From Clostridia bacterium (lineage in GTDB: Bacteria > Bacillota > Clostridia > UBA1212 > UBA1255): DNA of 41,154 nucleotides. A program made the translations under genes and the position numbers. Every line of letters starts with the position of its first letter. Position 1 is the first letter of the stretch. Below are positions 25,849 to 34,271 of the stretch, piece by piece. The stretch is from NCBI GenBank assembly GCA_017620915.1, contig JAFZSK010000078.1, positions 1 to 41,154 of the forward strand, given 5' to 3'. The notes beneath the pieces are model-generated. The model ran no database searches. It was not told where the DNA came from and saw only the letters and a program-made list of their open reading frames with translations.

Positions 25849-27096
25849 TCAGCTATTGTCTGCAAATCTTGCAACTTTTCCCCAGGGCGGCTCCGCATCG
25901 CTGCTGCTGAGCAGCCAGAGGACCGGAGTGCCGAGCGCCGCGGCCTCTTCCGGAAAAATACTGTATCCGTCGGTGATTATCACGATGCTGGCGATCTCCA
26001 TCTCGTCCTGCAGTTCTTCCAGCATCCGGAAAATGATCTTAAAGGACGTTCCGCCGCCGCCGACGGGCTTTATTGCCAATACGTCATCAATGCTTTCAAA
26101 GCGCTCCGGCTTTGTGATTTGGTTGTCGAAAAAGCTCAGCCAGCCGGTCAGATGGCCTTCAAACTGTTCGATCGCCCCGCAGAGCTCGCTGAACGCCGCC
26201 GTTACCTGCGTATCGTTTAACGAGCCGGAGGTGTCAATGCAGAACCAGATGTTCTTCGGATCCTCGTCCTTTTCGTTAAAATCGGGTAGCAGGAAGGCGC
26301 TGTCCTGCATTCTCCGGTCGGGCGGCTCGAATGAATAATCCGTAATTTCTTCCTGAACGAAATTCTGCAGCACTTCTCTCCAGTCGGTTTTCGGCTTCGT
26401 GAGCTCCGTGAGCAGTCTTTCCGCAAAAAGCGGGATGTTTCCGCGGCCGGCGTTTCCTTTTCTGGCCGCGATATGAGCGGCGATCTCGGTTGCGTCTATT
26501 ATTCTTTGGAGCCGGACCTGTTCCGCTTCGTTTTCCGAGTCATTGCCGGAGTCAACGCCGCCGGATGAATAATCCCAGTAAGTATGGTCGTCAAAGCCGG
26601 CCCCGCCGTTCTGATCCGCATTTGCTTCAGCCTTACTTTCCGATTCGTCGAGGAGCATTTTATATACTTCTTCGGCGGAATAGAGATAACCTTCCTCTCC
26701 CGTTGGCGTCGTGTGGATACCGGGGCCGTATTTTTGCAGGGTGATCGCATCCGGATCGAAGTTTGACGAATAAAGAATGTTGGAGTTTACGACAATATCG
26801 CACGCTTTGTTGAACCGGTCAAAATCATAGTCCGCTTTTGTCCGGGAGCAATGGTTGAGGGCAATGTGCAGTACCTCATGCATCAGTACGAATTCCAGTT
26901 CCTTGTCTGACAGTTCTTCCAAAAAATCCGGACATATCACGATCCTCTCGCCGTCGGTGTAGGCGGTCTCGCACATCGGGTCAACAGAGAACCGCACGTG
27001 GAAAAGCAATACGGCGTAGAAGGACCGGTCCTTCATGAGCGAAAGCCGCGCCTTTTGAAGTCTTTTTATTATCCTTACGGTTTCTTCACTGTACAT
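25849..27096 (-). CDS. Metallopeptidase-like (DUF2201-type) protein with C-terminal vWA domain
   Basis: The 415-residue protein joins an N-terminal putative zinc metallopeptidase domain (HEVLHIALNH: HExxH at 73-77 and a third His at 82) to a C-terminal vWA-like domain (about 280-415) with an intact MIDAS: DTSGS at 288-292, T350 in GGGGTS and D376 in ITDG. An acidic Asp/Asn/Gly linker (about 150-190) separates them. Proteins with this plan are usually encoded beside MoxR AAA+ ATPases and occur in phages, plasmids and conflict systems. Here the gene overlaps the MoxR gene by 11 bp (start ATG at 27096). The pair probably acts as a metal-dependent, ATP-driven remodelling or cleavage unit. The target is unknown. 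Confidence 0.88.
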   Translation of the reverse strand: MYSEETVRIIKRLQKARLSLMKDRSFYAVLLFHVRFSVDPMCETAYTDGERIVICPDFLEELSDKELEFVLMHEVLHIALNHCSRTKADYDFDRFNKACDIVVNSNILYSSNFDPDAITLQKYGPGIHTTPTGEEGYLYSAEEVYKMLLDESESKAEANADQNGGAGFDDHTYWDYSSGGVDSGNDSENEAEQVRLQRIIDATEIAAHIAARKGNAGRGNIPLFAERLLTELTKPKTDWREVLQNFVQEEITDYSFEPPDRRMQDSAFLLPDFNEKDEDPKNIWFCIDTSGSLNDTQVTAAFSELCGAIEQFEGHLTGWLSFFDNQITKPERFESIDDVLAIKPVGGGGTSFKIIFRMLEELQDEMEIASIVIITDGYSIFPEEAAALGTPVLWLLSSSDAEPPWGKVARFADNS

Positions 27097-28207
27097 TGCC
27101 GTTCCTCAGAGTGGCCCTGTTCATCGAAAACTCGGCGTATTCCGGCACCGTTCTTAAGAAGGATACGTAGTTTTTGGCTATATCAGAGTAATTTTGGATG
27201 AGGAGCTCGCCAAAATCCGCCGGCAGGCGTTTGGCGTAGGAAAGGGAATTTCCGATAGCGACCGCATCGTATTTGTGCTCCGACGCGTATGTCGTCATGG
27301 ATGAGACCACCGCGTACAGCACATCCGGGTCTTTGGGCACTTCTGTCTCTCTTCCGTCGAAGATCTTATCGATATCGGGCATTTCGCCAAAAGACCGGCA
27401 CCAGAATTTAAACTCCGTCGCGTAGCCGACGCCGATCAGGCCCGAGATCAAAGGGCATACCTTTTCAACGTCCTCGCTGACCGTGTTCAGAATATTGCTC
27501 ACCATTTCCCAGGAACGCGGTGTGGGGAAGGCCAGGTCATCGCGGGTGGCGTCGAAACCGAACAATCTGTCGCGCCGGAATGAGAGATAGCCGAGTACCT
27601 TCCGGTTTATTCCGGCGCCGATCGCCCACTTTTTCCAGGACTCGAAACTGCCGTTGACTTCAATATGCAGGAGACGGTTGGCGAGCGCCTTCGGCATCTT
27701 TACGGAGACGGACTTGTCGGTTATTCGGTTGCCTGCCGCGATGACGATGCAGTTGTCCGGGAGCTTGTGCTCGCCGACGACCCGGTCCAGAGTGATCTGG
27801 TAGGCCGCCGCCTGTACCGACTGGGGCGCCGCGGAGATCTCGTCCAGGAACAGTATGTTGACAACGTCATCGCTCTCGTCCATCTGAAAGATCTTCGGCT
27901 TCAGCCAGACCGCGAGGGTCTTGTCGTCGTTGGCCACCGGGATGCCCCGCAGATCGATGGGATTGAAAAGGAGCAGTCTTACATCGGTCACGTTAACTTT
28001 TTTGCCGGTCGCGATCTCTATTTCCCGCGCGATCTGCCTTACGCCCTGGGACTTTCCCACGCCGGGAGCGCCCCACAGCATGACGGAAGGGAGGACCTTG
28101 GGCGAGAGCCCGTTTTCGATCACGCGGATGTAGGATCCGGCAAGCAGATCAACAAATTCATTAACAGACATTACGGGCATATTCGCGAGTGTTTCAATTT
28201 GTTCCAT
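27086..28207 (-). CDS. MoxR-family AAA+ ATPase
   Basis: MoxR ATPases are chaperone-like AAA+ proteins that work with vWA partners. The product (373 residues from the ATG at 28207) has Walker A GAPGVGKS at about 46-53, Walker B ILFLDEIS at about 118-125, sensor 1 IAAGN near 157-160, and an arginine-finger region ALANRLLHIEV near 174-184. It follows the helicase gene with a one-base stop/start overlap (TGATG); an in-frame TTG one codon earlier is possible. The next gene overlaps by 11 bp. Such tight coupling suggests stoichiometric production with the peptidase-vWA protein. CobS-like ATPases of large phages are another related group. Confidence 0.92.
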   Translation of the reverse strand: MEQIETLANMPVMSVNEFVDLLAGSYIRVIENGLSPKVLPSVMLWGAPGVGKSQGVRQIAREIEIATGKKVNVTDVRLLLFNPIDLRGIPVANDDKTLAVWLKPKIFQMDESDDVVNILFLDEISAAPQSVQAAAYQITLDRVVGEHKLPDNCIVIAAGNRITDKSVSVKMPKALANRLLHIEVNGSFESWKKWAIGAGINRKVLGYLSFRRDRLFGFDATRDDLAFPTPRSWEMVSNILNTVSEDVEKVCPLISGLIGVGYATEFKFWCRSFGEMPDIDKIFDGRETEVPKDPDVLYAVVSSMTTYASEHKYDAVAIGNSLSYAKRLPADFGELLIQNYSDIAKNYVSFLRTVPEYAEFSMNRATLRNGNVQ

Positions 28208-31200
28208 CAAACTACCCCCAGTTCTTCATTAAGGCTGTCCAGCTCGCTGCTGAGGCTGGATATTTCTTTCATATACCCGCCCTCTTCGTTGGCGAGTTCC
28301 TTTTCGAGGAAGACCAGACGGGATTCCAAAGTTGAAAGTCTGTCTTCGTACTCCGCCCGGAGTTCGCAGAGCCGGTCAAGGAAATTGTTCAGTCTCTTGG
28401 TGATACCCGCGGAGGATTCGATCTCGAGATAGTAGGTATTGTTCCCGGCGATCTGAACGTAGTGCTTTTCTTTCAGCCTTTTAACGGTCTCATCCGGCTC
28501 TGAGGCCAGGGCCGGTTTGATCTCCGCGGCCAGCATATTCGGGGGGACAAAGATATCAAAGCCCAGATAGTTGAGAATGAATACCTTGACCGAGCTGTAC
28601 CGGTTGTCGATGACCGCGGTATAGATTCGGTCTCGGATCTCTTTCTGCTGTATGTAGGTCAGTGCTTCATATCCGCCGCGGTTCGCTTCGTATACCGCGA
28701 TATCCTTTTTACAGTTTTTGATCCGGGTCTTCCAGTCGGAGATTTTTGCGGGGATAGAAAGCATTTCAAGCCGTTTTTTCTCCCTTTCCGCGCAATAGTC
28801 GTTGTGCAGGATTCGGAACTTGTTGAGTTCGTTGCTGACTTCCACGCGGCGCTTGATCTTGGGATTGCCCACCGCCAGCGCTTTAACTTCGGCATAGTTG
28901 AGGACCGCGTCGTCAATATCCGTACCGTCTCGCATTGTCGCCTGACCGGACATTATCTGGCTGATAAAGCGCTGCTTCATCTCGAGCAGCTGCCAGGAAT
29001 AGGCGTCAAAGCTGGCTTTTGTGATGTAGCGGAATATCCGGACTTTCTCGTTTTCGTTGCCCTGACGGAGTATCCGGCCTTCTCTCTGGATCATGTCCGA
29101 CGGCCTCCAGGGTACGTCGAGGTGGTGGATGGCGATCAATTTGTTTTGAACGTTCATTCCGTGACCCATCTTGGCGGTGGAGCCCACGAGTACTGCCAGT
29201 TCGCCCCGGTTCATTGCGTCAAACATGGCTTTGCGCTCGCTGTCGGTCGAGTAATCGTGTACGAACGCGACCTCATTTGACGGCATGCCCATGGCGACCA
29301 GCAGCTTTTTCAGTTCGTCGTACAGATTAAAACCGGCCTTGGGCGTGGAAATGTCGCAGAACACGAGCTGAGTGCTCTTCCGGCCGCGGGTCTCGTTGTA
29401 GACCTCTACGACTTTTTCCGCGCAGCGGACCACTTTTGATTCCGGGTCCATTCCGAAAGCCATATCGATGAGCCGCATGTCCAGCGCCGCTTTTCTGCCG
29501 TCGGAAGTGACTTTAAGCATGTTGTCTTCCTTGATCGTCACCCGCTTCTGGCGGATATCGTCGGCGCGGCCGGATATCTCCCGGAGGTAGTCCCGGAACG
29601 CTTCGGTACCGGGGATCATTTCGTCGGTGTAGCCCTCGATCTCCGGAATGCCGATGCCTTTGTCCACCCGGTGAAAATCGATTATTGACGACAATGTCGC
29701 GGTAAGCTCGGGTATGTTGCAGAACCGTCCGAACCGTGTGACGAGATTGTAACTGTTGGTGTCAATATCGATTTCAAAATCGGACACTTTTTCGGCATAC
29801 ATGCCCGCCCAGGCGTCAAAGGTGGTGATTCCCTGGAATTCCAGTTCGCCTTCCTGAAGGTATTTCTGCATTGCGAAAATATCAGAAAGCGAGTTGGTCA
29901 CCGGCGTGCCCGTGGCGAATACCACGCGGCCGCCGTCGTTCATTCTCTGCACGCAGTGGACCTTGTCCATCATGCTGGTTCCGTGTTTTGCCGCGGAATT
30001 GGCGATGCCTCTTACGCGGCTGATCCGGGTATCGAGTTCAATGTTTTTGTAGTTGTGCGCCTCGTCCAGGAACAGCGTATTTATGCCGAGGTCGTCAAAT
30101 GAGATATCCTTGGGTTTTACTTTCTTGTAATCCTTCTGTATCTTGTCGATGGAATCCTGAATTTCCACGATCCGCTTTTCGAGCCGGCCTTTGCTGACGT
30201 ATGAATTCATCGCTTTTGTAAGCGTGTCGATTCTTTCCTTGTACAGTTTCTCGTAGAATTTATCGGAGAGCGCGAGCATGTCGAAGCAGCTGTAAGTCAT
30301 GAGGATGGCGTCATGATCTTCGTTCATGATCTTAAATAAAGTCTCGCTTCTGTTCTTCGGATCGAAATTCTTGTTCGTGACGACAAGCAGCTCCGCCTGC
30401 GGGTACATATGCCGGAATATCCGCTCCCACTGGGCAATTATATTGTTAGGAATTACATAGAGATTCTTTTTCGACTTTCCGAGCCGCCGCAGTTCCATGC
30501 CCGCGGCGATCATCGTATAGGTCTTGCCCGCGCCGACATCATGGGCAAGGAGCGTATTCGGCGACATGATTATACGTTCGACGGCGTTTTTCTGGTAGTC
30601 GTAAAGCTGAATATCCGGGCTGAGCCCCGGCAGTTTAAGGAATGAACCGTCAAAAACCCGGACCCGGTTGTTCCCGTACCGGCGGCAATACTGCGACTGC
30701 AGCCTCTTTTTGCGCGTTTCATCCGACCAGACCCACTTTTGAAAAGTCTCGATCATGTATTTCTGCTTTTCGAGCAGCTTCAGTGTTTCGTCCTGGTCAA
30801 GGATCCGGACTTTGCATTCTATGTCGTGCGGGTCTTTCGGTTTGGTGGCGGTCAGCGTCTTCATATTGAGGGTGTTCTCAAGGATATGAAGCATGTTCAT
30901 ATAGTCGGTACCGTAAGTGCGGGTATTGACTTCTTTGAACATATCGCGGTATGAACTTTTCTGAAGCCTTGCCTTTTCGGGCACCTCCCAGGTGCCGGTG
31001 AATTCGTTGTGCCTTACCGCGTACTTCGGGTCGCTGCAGTGGCCGTAGTATTCTTTGGCTTCGCGGGTGTTGATATTGCCGCCGAACGCCATATACGCGA
31101 TGAAATCGTCAATGACATCCGTCGGCACCCACGGCGAACCCAGCGTGATATATATGTCCTCCACCGGAATGTCCGGCTGGACAATGCTCTCCAGTGCGTC

Positions 31201-32133
31201 CACGTTCGCCTGAAAATAGCCGTTGTATTTTTTGTTCTCTTCCTTTGCGACCTTCAGTTTGTGGTTGAGGTTGCCGGAAAGGTATTCATTGGCGGTTTCC
31301 CAGCCTTTGTAAAAAACTTCGTTCCAGTGGAGGGGGTTCTGATAGATCGAACCGCGAAGCTCCGAGATGACGGCTTCCATTGTGTTTCCGGAGACCTGGG
31401 AGATGAACTCGATGTCGACCATGCCCAGCATTTCGAGAGACATGATGAGGCCGTCGCCGATGGATTCGCACTTTATTTCGACCCGCTCGTCGCCTTCAAA
31501 GCTGTTGACGAAATCGACGGGCAGGTCCATTCGGGTGACGCTTTCGATGTGTTCAAGGCGCCGCTTTTCTCTGCGGGCCTCGGCTCTTCTGGCCGCAGCT
31601 TCCCGTCTTTTTATCTCTTTTTCGAGGGCAATACGCCGCTTTTCAGCCTCTTCCTCCAGTTTCTTGCGCTTCGCTCTTTCGCGCATATCCTGACCGGCCA
31701 CGCGCAGCGTCTCCAGCGCGACGTCAAGATCTTCTACCGTCAGTGAGTCGCTGATCTCCTTGACGCTTTCGAAGAACCGGTCGATCTTATCGTTCCGCAT
31801 TTTGGCGGCGGCGACTACATCTATGAACTTGCACTGCGAAAACTGAGTCGTTGTGCGCTCGTTGTCGTATCCTTTTTTCGCCAGGACCTTATAATAGTAC
31901 GAAGTGCCTTCGGTCAGATAAAAGTCAATGAGCGGCGCGGTGCTCTCCCTAAAGAGAGAATACCCGTCGGTTTTGTTTTCGGAGCGGTAGATCTCATACC
32001 CTTCCGCGGCTTCAACGGGAGTGATCCTGAACGTGGCCAGGCTGCCGCTGACGCTGTATTGAAAGTCCGGTATTATTGCCTCGAAACTCAGAACTTCGTT
32101 TTCGGTATTCGATTCTGCCGTTGGTTTTTTCAT
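28207..32133 (-). CDS. SNF2-type DEAD/DEAH helicase with N-terminal FN3-like and coiled-coil regions
   Basis: The 1308-residue protein has an FN3-like module (about 25-107; GYEIYRSENKTDGYSLF is characteristic), an EK/R-rich coiled coil (about 150-197), a linker related to the large methylase-helicase proteins of integrative conjugative elements (about 260-500), and a superfamily-2 helicase: Walker A HDVGAGKT (about 531-538), DEAH (690-693), ATGTPVTNS (740-748), GSTAKMGHGMNVQ (984-996), and motif VI QREGRILRQGN (1016-1026). A C-terminal coiled coil (about 1230-1308) closes it. The methylase half usual in the conjugative-element relatives is missing. It starts 17 bp after the radical SAM gene and overlaps the MoxR gene. 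Predicted role: ATP-driven DNA remodelling; no nuclease motif is seen. Confidence 0.9.
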   Translation of the reverse strand: MKKPTAESNTENEVLSFEAIIPDFQYSVSGSLATFRITPVEAAEGYEIYRSENKTDGYSLFRESTAPLIDFYLTEGTSYYYKVLAKKGYDNERTTTQFSQCKFIDVVAAAKMRNDKIDRFFESVKEISDSLTVEDLDVALETLRVAGQDMRERAKRKKLEEEAEKRRIALEKEIKRREAAARRAEARREKRRLEHIESVTRMDLPVDFVNSFEGDERVEIKCESIGDGLIMSLEMLGMVDIEFISQVSGNTMEAVISELRGSIYQNPLHWNEVFYKGWETANEYLSGNLNHKLKVAKEENKKYNGYFQANVDALESIVQPDIPVEDIYITLGSPWVPTDVIDDFIAYMAFGGNINTREAKEYYGHCSDPKYAVRHNEFTGTWEVPEKARLQKSSYRDMFKEVNTRTYGTDYMNMLHILENTLNMKTLTATKPKDPHDIECKVRILDQDETLKLLEKQKYMIETFQKWVWSDETRKKRLQSQYCRRYGNNRVRVFDGSFLKLPGLSPDIQLYDYQKNAVERIIMSPNTLLAHDVGAGKTYTMIAAGMELRRLGKSKKNLYVIPNNIIAQWERIFRHMYPQAELLVVTNKNFDPKNRSETLFKIMNEDHDAILMTYSCFDMLALSDKFYEKLYKERIDTLTKAMNSYVSKGRLEKRIVEIQDSIDKIQKDYKKVKPKDISFDDLGINTLFLDEAHNYKNIELDTRISRVRGIANSAAKHGTSMMDKVHCVQRMNDGGRVVFATGTPVTNSLSDIFAMQKYLQEGELEFQGITTFDAWAGMYAEKVSDFEIDIDTNSYNLVTRFGRFCNIPELTATLSSIIDFHRVDKGIGIPEIEGYTDEMIPGTEAFRDYLREISGRADDIRQKRVTIKEDNMLKVTSDGRKAALDMRLIDMAFGMDPESKVVRCAEKVVEVYNETRGRKSTQLVFCDISTPKAGFNLYDELKKLLVAMGMPSNEVAFVHDYSTDSERKAMFDAMNRGELAVLVGSTAKMGHGMNVQNKLIAIHHLDVPWRPSDMIQREGRILRQGNENEKVRIFRYITKASFDAYSWQLLEMKQRFISQIMSGQATMRDGTDIDDAVLNYAEVKALAVGNPKIKRRVEVSNELNKFRILHNDYCAEREKKRLEMLSIPAKISDWKTRIKNCKKDIAVYEANRGGYEALTYIQQKEIRDRIYTAVIDNRYSSVKVFILNYLGFDIFVPPNMLAAEIKPALASEPDETVKRLKEKHYVQIAGNNTYYLEIESSAGITKRLNNFLDRLCELRAEYEDRLSTLESRLVFLEKELANEEGGYMKEISSLSSELDSLNEELGVV

Positions 32134-32150
32134 GATGGTGCCTTTTTGTT

Positions 32151-33143
32151 CTATTTTGTCAATTGTAACATATTTTCTTTGATAAAAAAAGCGGAGTTGA
32201 TCCGGTTCAGGATCCGCTTTTTGTCGGTGCTCCAGAGCGGGGCAACGAGCAGTTTGCGCGGCGCGTCGCCCGTGACGCGGTGGACGGCAACGCCGGGGGG
32301 CAGCAATGCTATTGCCTTCCGCACGATATAGATGTATTCGTCCATTTCCAGCGTGCGGAACGCGCCGTTTTCATACAGATCTGCCAGGTCCGTGCCGCGG
32401 AGGACGTGGAGGAGCTGAAATTTGACGCCGTTGACGCCGCGCTCCGCTACATATTTTACCGATTCCAGCATCATTTCGGGGGTTTCGAGGGAGAGGCGCG
32501 GAGCGTTGTCCCCGGCGGTCTCCGCAGCGGTCTGAACAGGGGTCTGTTCCCCGTATGGGAGGCCGAAAATCAGGTGCGTGATCACGCGGAGGCCGCGGGC
32601 GCGCAGCTGCCGGACCGCCTCGTCATACTCGCCGAGGTCAAAGCCGCGCCGGATGAACGCCGCGGTGGCGGGATGGATCGTCTGCAGGCCGAGTTCAACG
32701 TATACCGGCGCTTTTTGAGCCAGCCGGCTGAGCATGCCCAGGATGTCGGGGCCGAGGCAGTCGGGGCGGGTGGCAATCGACAGCGCCACCACCGACGGAT
32801 CCCTCAGCGCGGCGATGAACAACGGCTCCAGATACGAGACCGGCGCGTATGTATTGGTATAATTTTGGAAATAGGCAATAAACCCGGCATTTTCGATATT
32901 GATCTTCTGCGCAAGGCGCGCTTTGGCGCGGTCCAGCTCTTCCTGTCTGCCGGTGAACCGCTCGGAAAACTCGCCGCTGCCTGCCTGGGAACAGAAGATG
33001 CAGCCGCGCGTGCCTTTGGTGCCGTCCCGGGTGGGGCAGGTGCAGCCGATGTCCAGCGCGAGCTTGTATATTTTGCGGCCGAATTCCGCGCGCAGCGCTG
33101 CGCCGGCGGTGAGAAACGGTACGGTTTGCGGCGTGTTGTCCAC
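32151..33143 (-). CDS. TIGR01212-type (YhcC/YtqA-like) radical SAM protein
   Basis: The product (330 residues from GTG 33143) has the family signature KLALDIGCTCPTRDGTKGTRGCIFC with the three cluster cysteines (CTCPTRDGTKGTRGCIFC layout), then a radical SAM core including SIATRPDCL and the ELGLQTIHP segment and a C-terminal GVAVHRVTGDAPR motif. The function of this family is unknown; an RNA-modification or anaerobic sulfur role has been suggested. The GTG start is chosen for its CCGGAGGC site 8 bp upstream; the frame extends to 33173 through a promoter-like region. It lies 17 bp upstream of the helicase gene, so the whole six-gene run could share its promoter. It could also be an unrelated neighbour. 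Confidence 0.88.
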   Translation of the reverse strand: MDNTPQTVPFLTAGAALRAEFGRKIYKLALDIGCTCPTRDGTKGTRGCIFCSQAGSGEFSERFTGRQEELDRAKARLAQKINIENAGFIAYFQNYTNTYAPVSYLEPLFIAALRDPSVVALSIATRPDCLGPDILGMLSRLAQKAPVYVELGLQTIHPATAAFIRRGFDLGEYDEAVRQLRARGLRVITHLIFGLPYGEQTPVQTAAETAGDNAPRLSLETPEMMLESVKYVAERGVNGVKFQLLHVLRGTDLADLYENGAFRTLEMDEYIYIVRKAIALLPPGVAVHRVTGDAPRKLLVAPLWSTDKKRILNRINSAFFIKENMLQLTK

Positions 33144-33164
33144 TTTTATCTGCCTCCGGCGGCG

Positions 33165-33193
33165 ATTATACACTAATATCTATGAATATGCTA
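33165..33193 (-). promoter_or_regulatory. Promoter of the radical SAM/helicase array
   Basis: On the minus strand the -10 TATAAT is at 33170-33165 with TGTG upstream, and a weak -35 (TAGCAT, 33193-33188) is 17 bp away. Transcription would begin close to the ribosome site, giving a very short leader. It overlaps a divergent promoter reading the other way. Confidence 0.45.
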
Positions 33194-33197
33194 TAAT
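33192..33197 (+). promoter_or_regulatory. Extended -10 promoter for the IMPase-like gene
   Basis: TGCTATAAT (TG at 33189-33190, TATAAT at 33192-33197) faces away from the minus-strand promoter above. No good -35 is visible. Transcription from here would give a leader of about 145 nt containing the hairpin at 33225-33293. Confidence 0.45.
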
Positions 33198-33224
33198 TGA
33201 CGGCGCCGGTTCAAATGTCAAATG

Positions 33225-33293
33225 CTGCGAACCGAGTGATGGCGCCGCATTTCTGGGGGAACGAAATGCTTTGCCATTCACTCGGCTTCGCAG
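33225..33293 (+). other. 69-nt imperfect hairpin in the leader of the IMPase-like gene
   Basis: CTGCGAACCGAGTGATGGC (33225-33243) pairs with the stretch 33273-33293 with two single-base bulges. Inside it GCATTTC (33247-33253) pairs with GAAATGC (33263-33269), leaving a loop that contains TGGGGGAAC. It could be a structured mRNA leader or a miniature inverted-repeat insertion. It matches no riboswitch I know. Confidence 0.55.
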
Positions 33294-33312
33294 GGCAGGA
33301 AAAGGTGGAAAA

Positions 33313-33341
33313 TGGCAAAGGGAGAATTGCAAGGGGAAAAT
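33313..33341. repeat. 29-bp dispersed repeat, copy 2
   Basis: Matches 18987-19015 at 25 of 29 positions. It overlaps the ribosome-binding region of the IMPase-like gene: the GCAAGGGGA part serves as its Shine-Dalgarno site. Confidence 0.55.
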
Positions 33342-33346
33342 GGCAA

Positions 33347-34258
33347 ATGAAGGTAGATAATATATTGACCGCGGACATGCGGGAAGCGTTCAAAGAAGTG
33401 ATGGTGCGGGCGGGGGAGCTGGTATTGTCCGCGCGCCGGGGCGGCAACGCGCTCGACGTGGAGACCAAAAGCGGCAGCGCCAACTACGTGACGGAGTACG
33501 ACAAGGCGGTGCAGGAGCTGCTGGAGCGGGAGCTTTACGCGCTGTTGCCCGGGGCATCGTTCCTGGCGGAAGAGGAAACCGATTTTAAGCCGGGGGACAG
33601 ACCCGCGTTTGAACAGGGGGACAGACCCGTGTTTAAAACGGGGGACGGGTTTACGTTCGTGATCGACCCCATCGACGGCACCACGAATTTCATCACCGAC
33701 TACCGCGTGTCGGTGATCTCGGTGGGGCTGATGTACCGCGGCGAGGCAGTGTGGGGCGGCGTGCTGCAGCCGTACACGGGCGAGTTCTTTTCGGCGCTGA
33801 AGGGCGGCGGGGCGTACTCGGAATGCGGGTTGTGCGGACGCGGGGGCGACCGGGCGCTCGTTCGGCTTAATACGGGGGACAGACCACTGAAAAAGGCGGT
33901 AATTATATTCGGCACGGCGCCGTACTACAGGGAGACGCTGGGCCGGTACAGCATGGCGGCGGCGACCGAACTTCTGATGCGCGCCGGCGACCTGCGGCGG
34001 AGCGGATCGGCGGCGCTGGATCTGTGCATGTTGGCCGCGGGCCGGGCGGACGGGTTTTTCGAGTTGAGATTGTCCCCGTGGGACTACGCGGCGGGGGGCC
34101 TGATCCTGGAGGAGGCGGGCGGCGTTGTCACCGATATCAACGGAAAGAAACTGCCCGTCAGCAGGGGAGCGGTGAGCTCCGTCGTGGCGGGCAATCCGGA
34201 TATTTATTCGCAAATTTTGCCGGTCGTAAGGGGCGCGGTGCCGGAGGGTGTGATCTGA
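33347..34258 (+). CDS. Inositol monophosphatase family protein with inserted octapeptide repeats
   Basis: This Mg-dependent phosphatase family includes inositol-1-phosphatase and related sugar or nucleotide phosphatases. The 303-residue protein has the metal-binding residues: E75-E76-E77, D107-P-I-D110-G-T112 and late WDYAAGGLILEEAGG. Between the first glutamates and DPIDGT sit three tandem octapeptides, GDRPAFEQ, GDRPVFKT and GDGFTFVI (about 83-106), encoded by a 24-bp DNA repeat. Another unit (GDRPLKK) lies near residue 178. Relatives have a shorter spacer here, so these are insertions that kept the frame. The start at 33347 uses AGGGGA upstream; the frame back to 33197 crosses the leader hairpin. 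Activity may survive because the inserts fall in loops. Confidence 0.9.
   Translation: MKVDNILTADMREAFKEVMVRAGELVLSARRGGNALDVETKSGSANYVTEYDKAVQELLERELYALLPGASFLAEEETDFKPGDRPAFEQGDRPVFKTGDGFTFVIDPIDGTTNFITDYRVSVISVGLMYRGEAVWGGVLQPYTGEFFSALKGGGAYSECGLCGRGGDRALVRLNTGDRPLKKAVIIFGTAPYYRETLGRYSMAAATELLMRAGDLRRSGSAALDLCMLAAGRADGFFELRLSPWDYAAGGLILEEAGGVVTDINGKKLPVSRGAVSSVVAGNPDIYSQILPVVRGAVPEGVI
33592..33650. repeat. GGGGGACAGACCC repeat, three tandem 24-bp units inside a CDS
   Basis: Units start at 33592, 33616 and 33640. The first two read GGGGGACAGACCCG(C/T)GTTT; the third is diverged (GGGGGACGGGTTT). All lie in frame in the IMPase-like gene and encode octapeptides. The same sequence recurs at 33874, 34792-34849, 36742 and 37062. 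Confidence 0.85.
33874..33889. repeat. GGGGGACAGACC repeat, single unit inside the same CDS
   Basis: GGGGGACAGACCACTG encodes TGDRPL in the same reading frame as the upstream tandem units, about 70 codons further into the IMPase-like gene. Confidence 0.7.
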
Positions 34259-34271
34259 GCGAGCGGGCGGT

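Noticed and set aside
23149-33143. A complete integrative conjugative element or prophage
   Set aside because: No integrase, relaxase, type IV secretion, capsid or terminase gene and no attachment repeats seen in the window.
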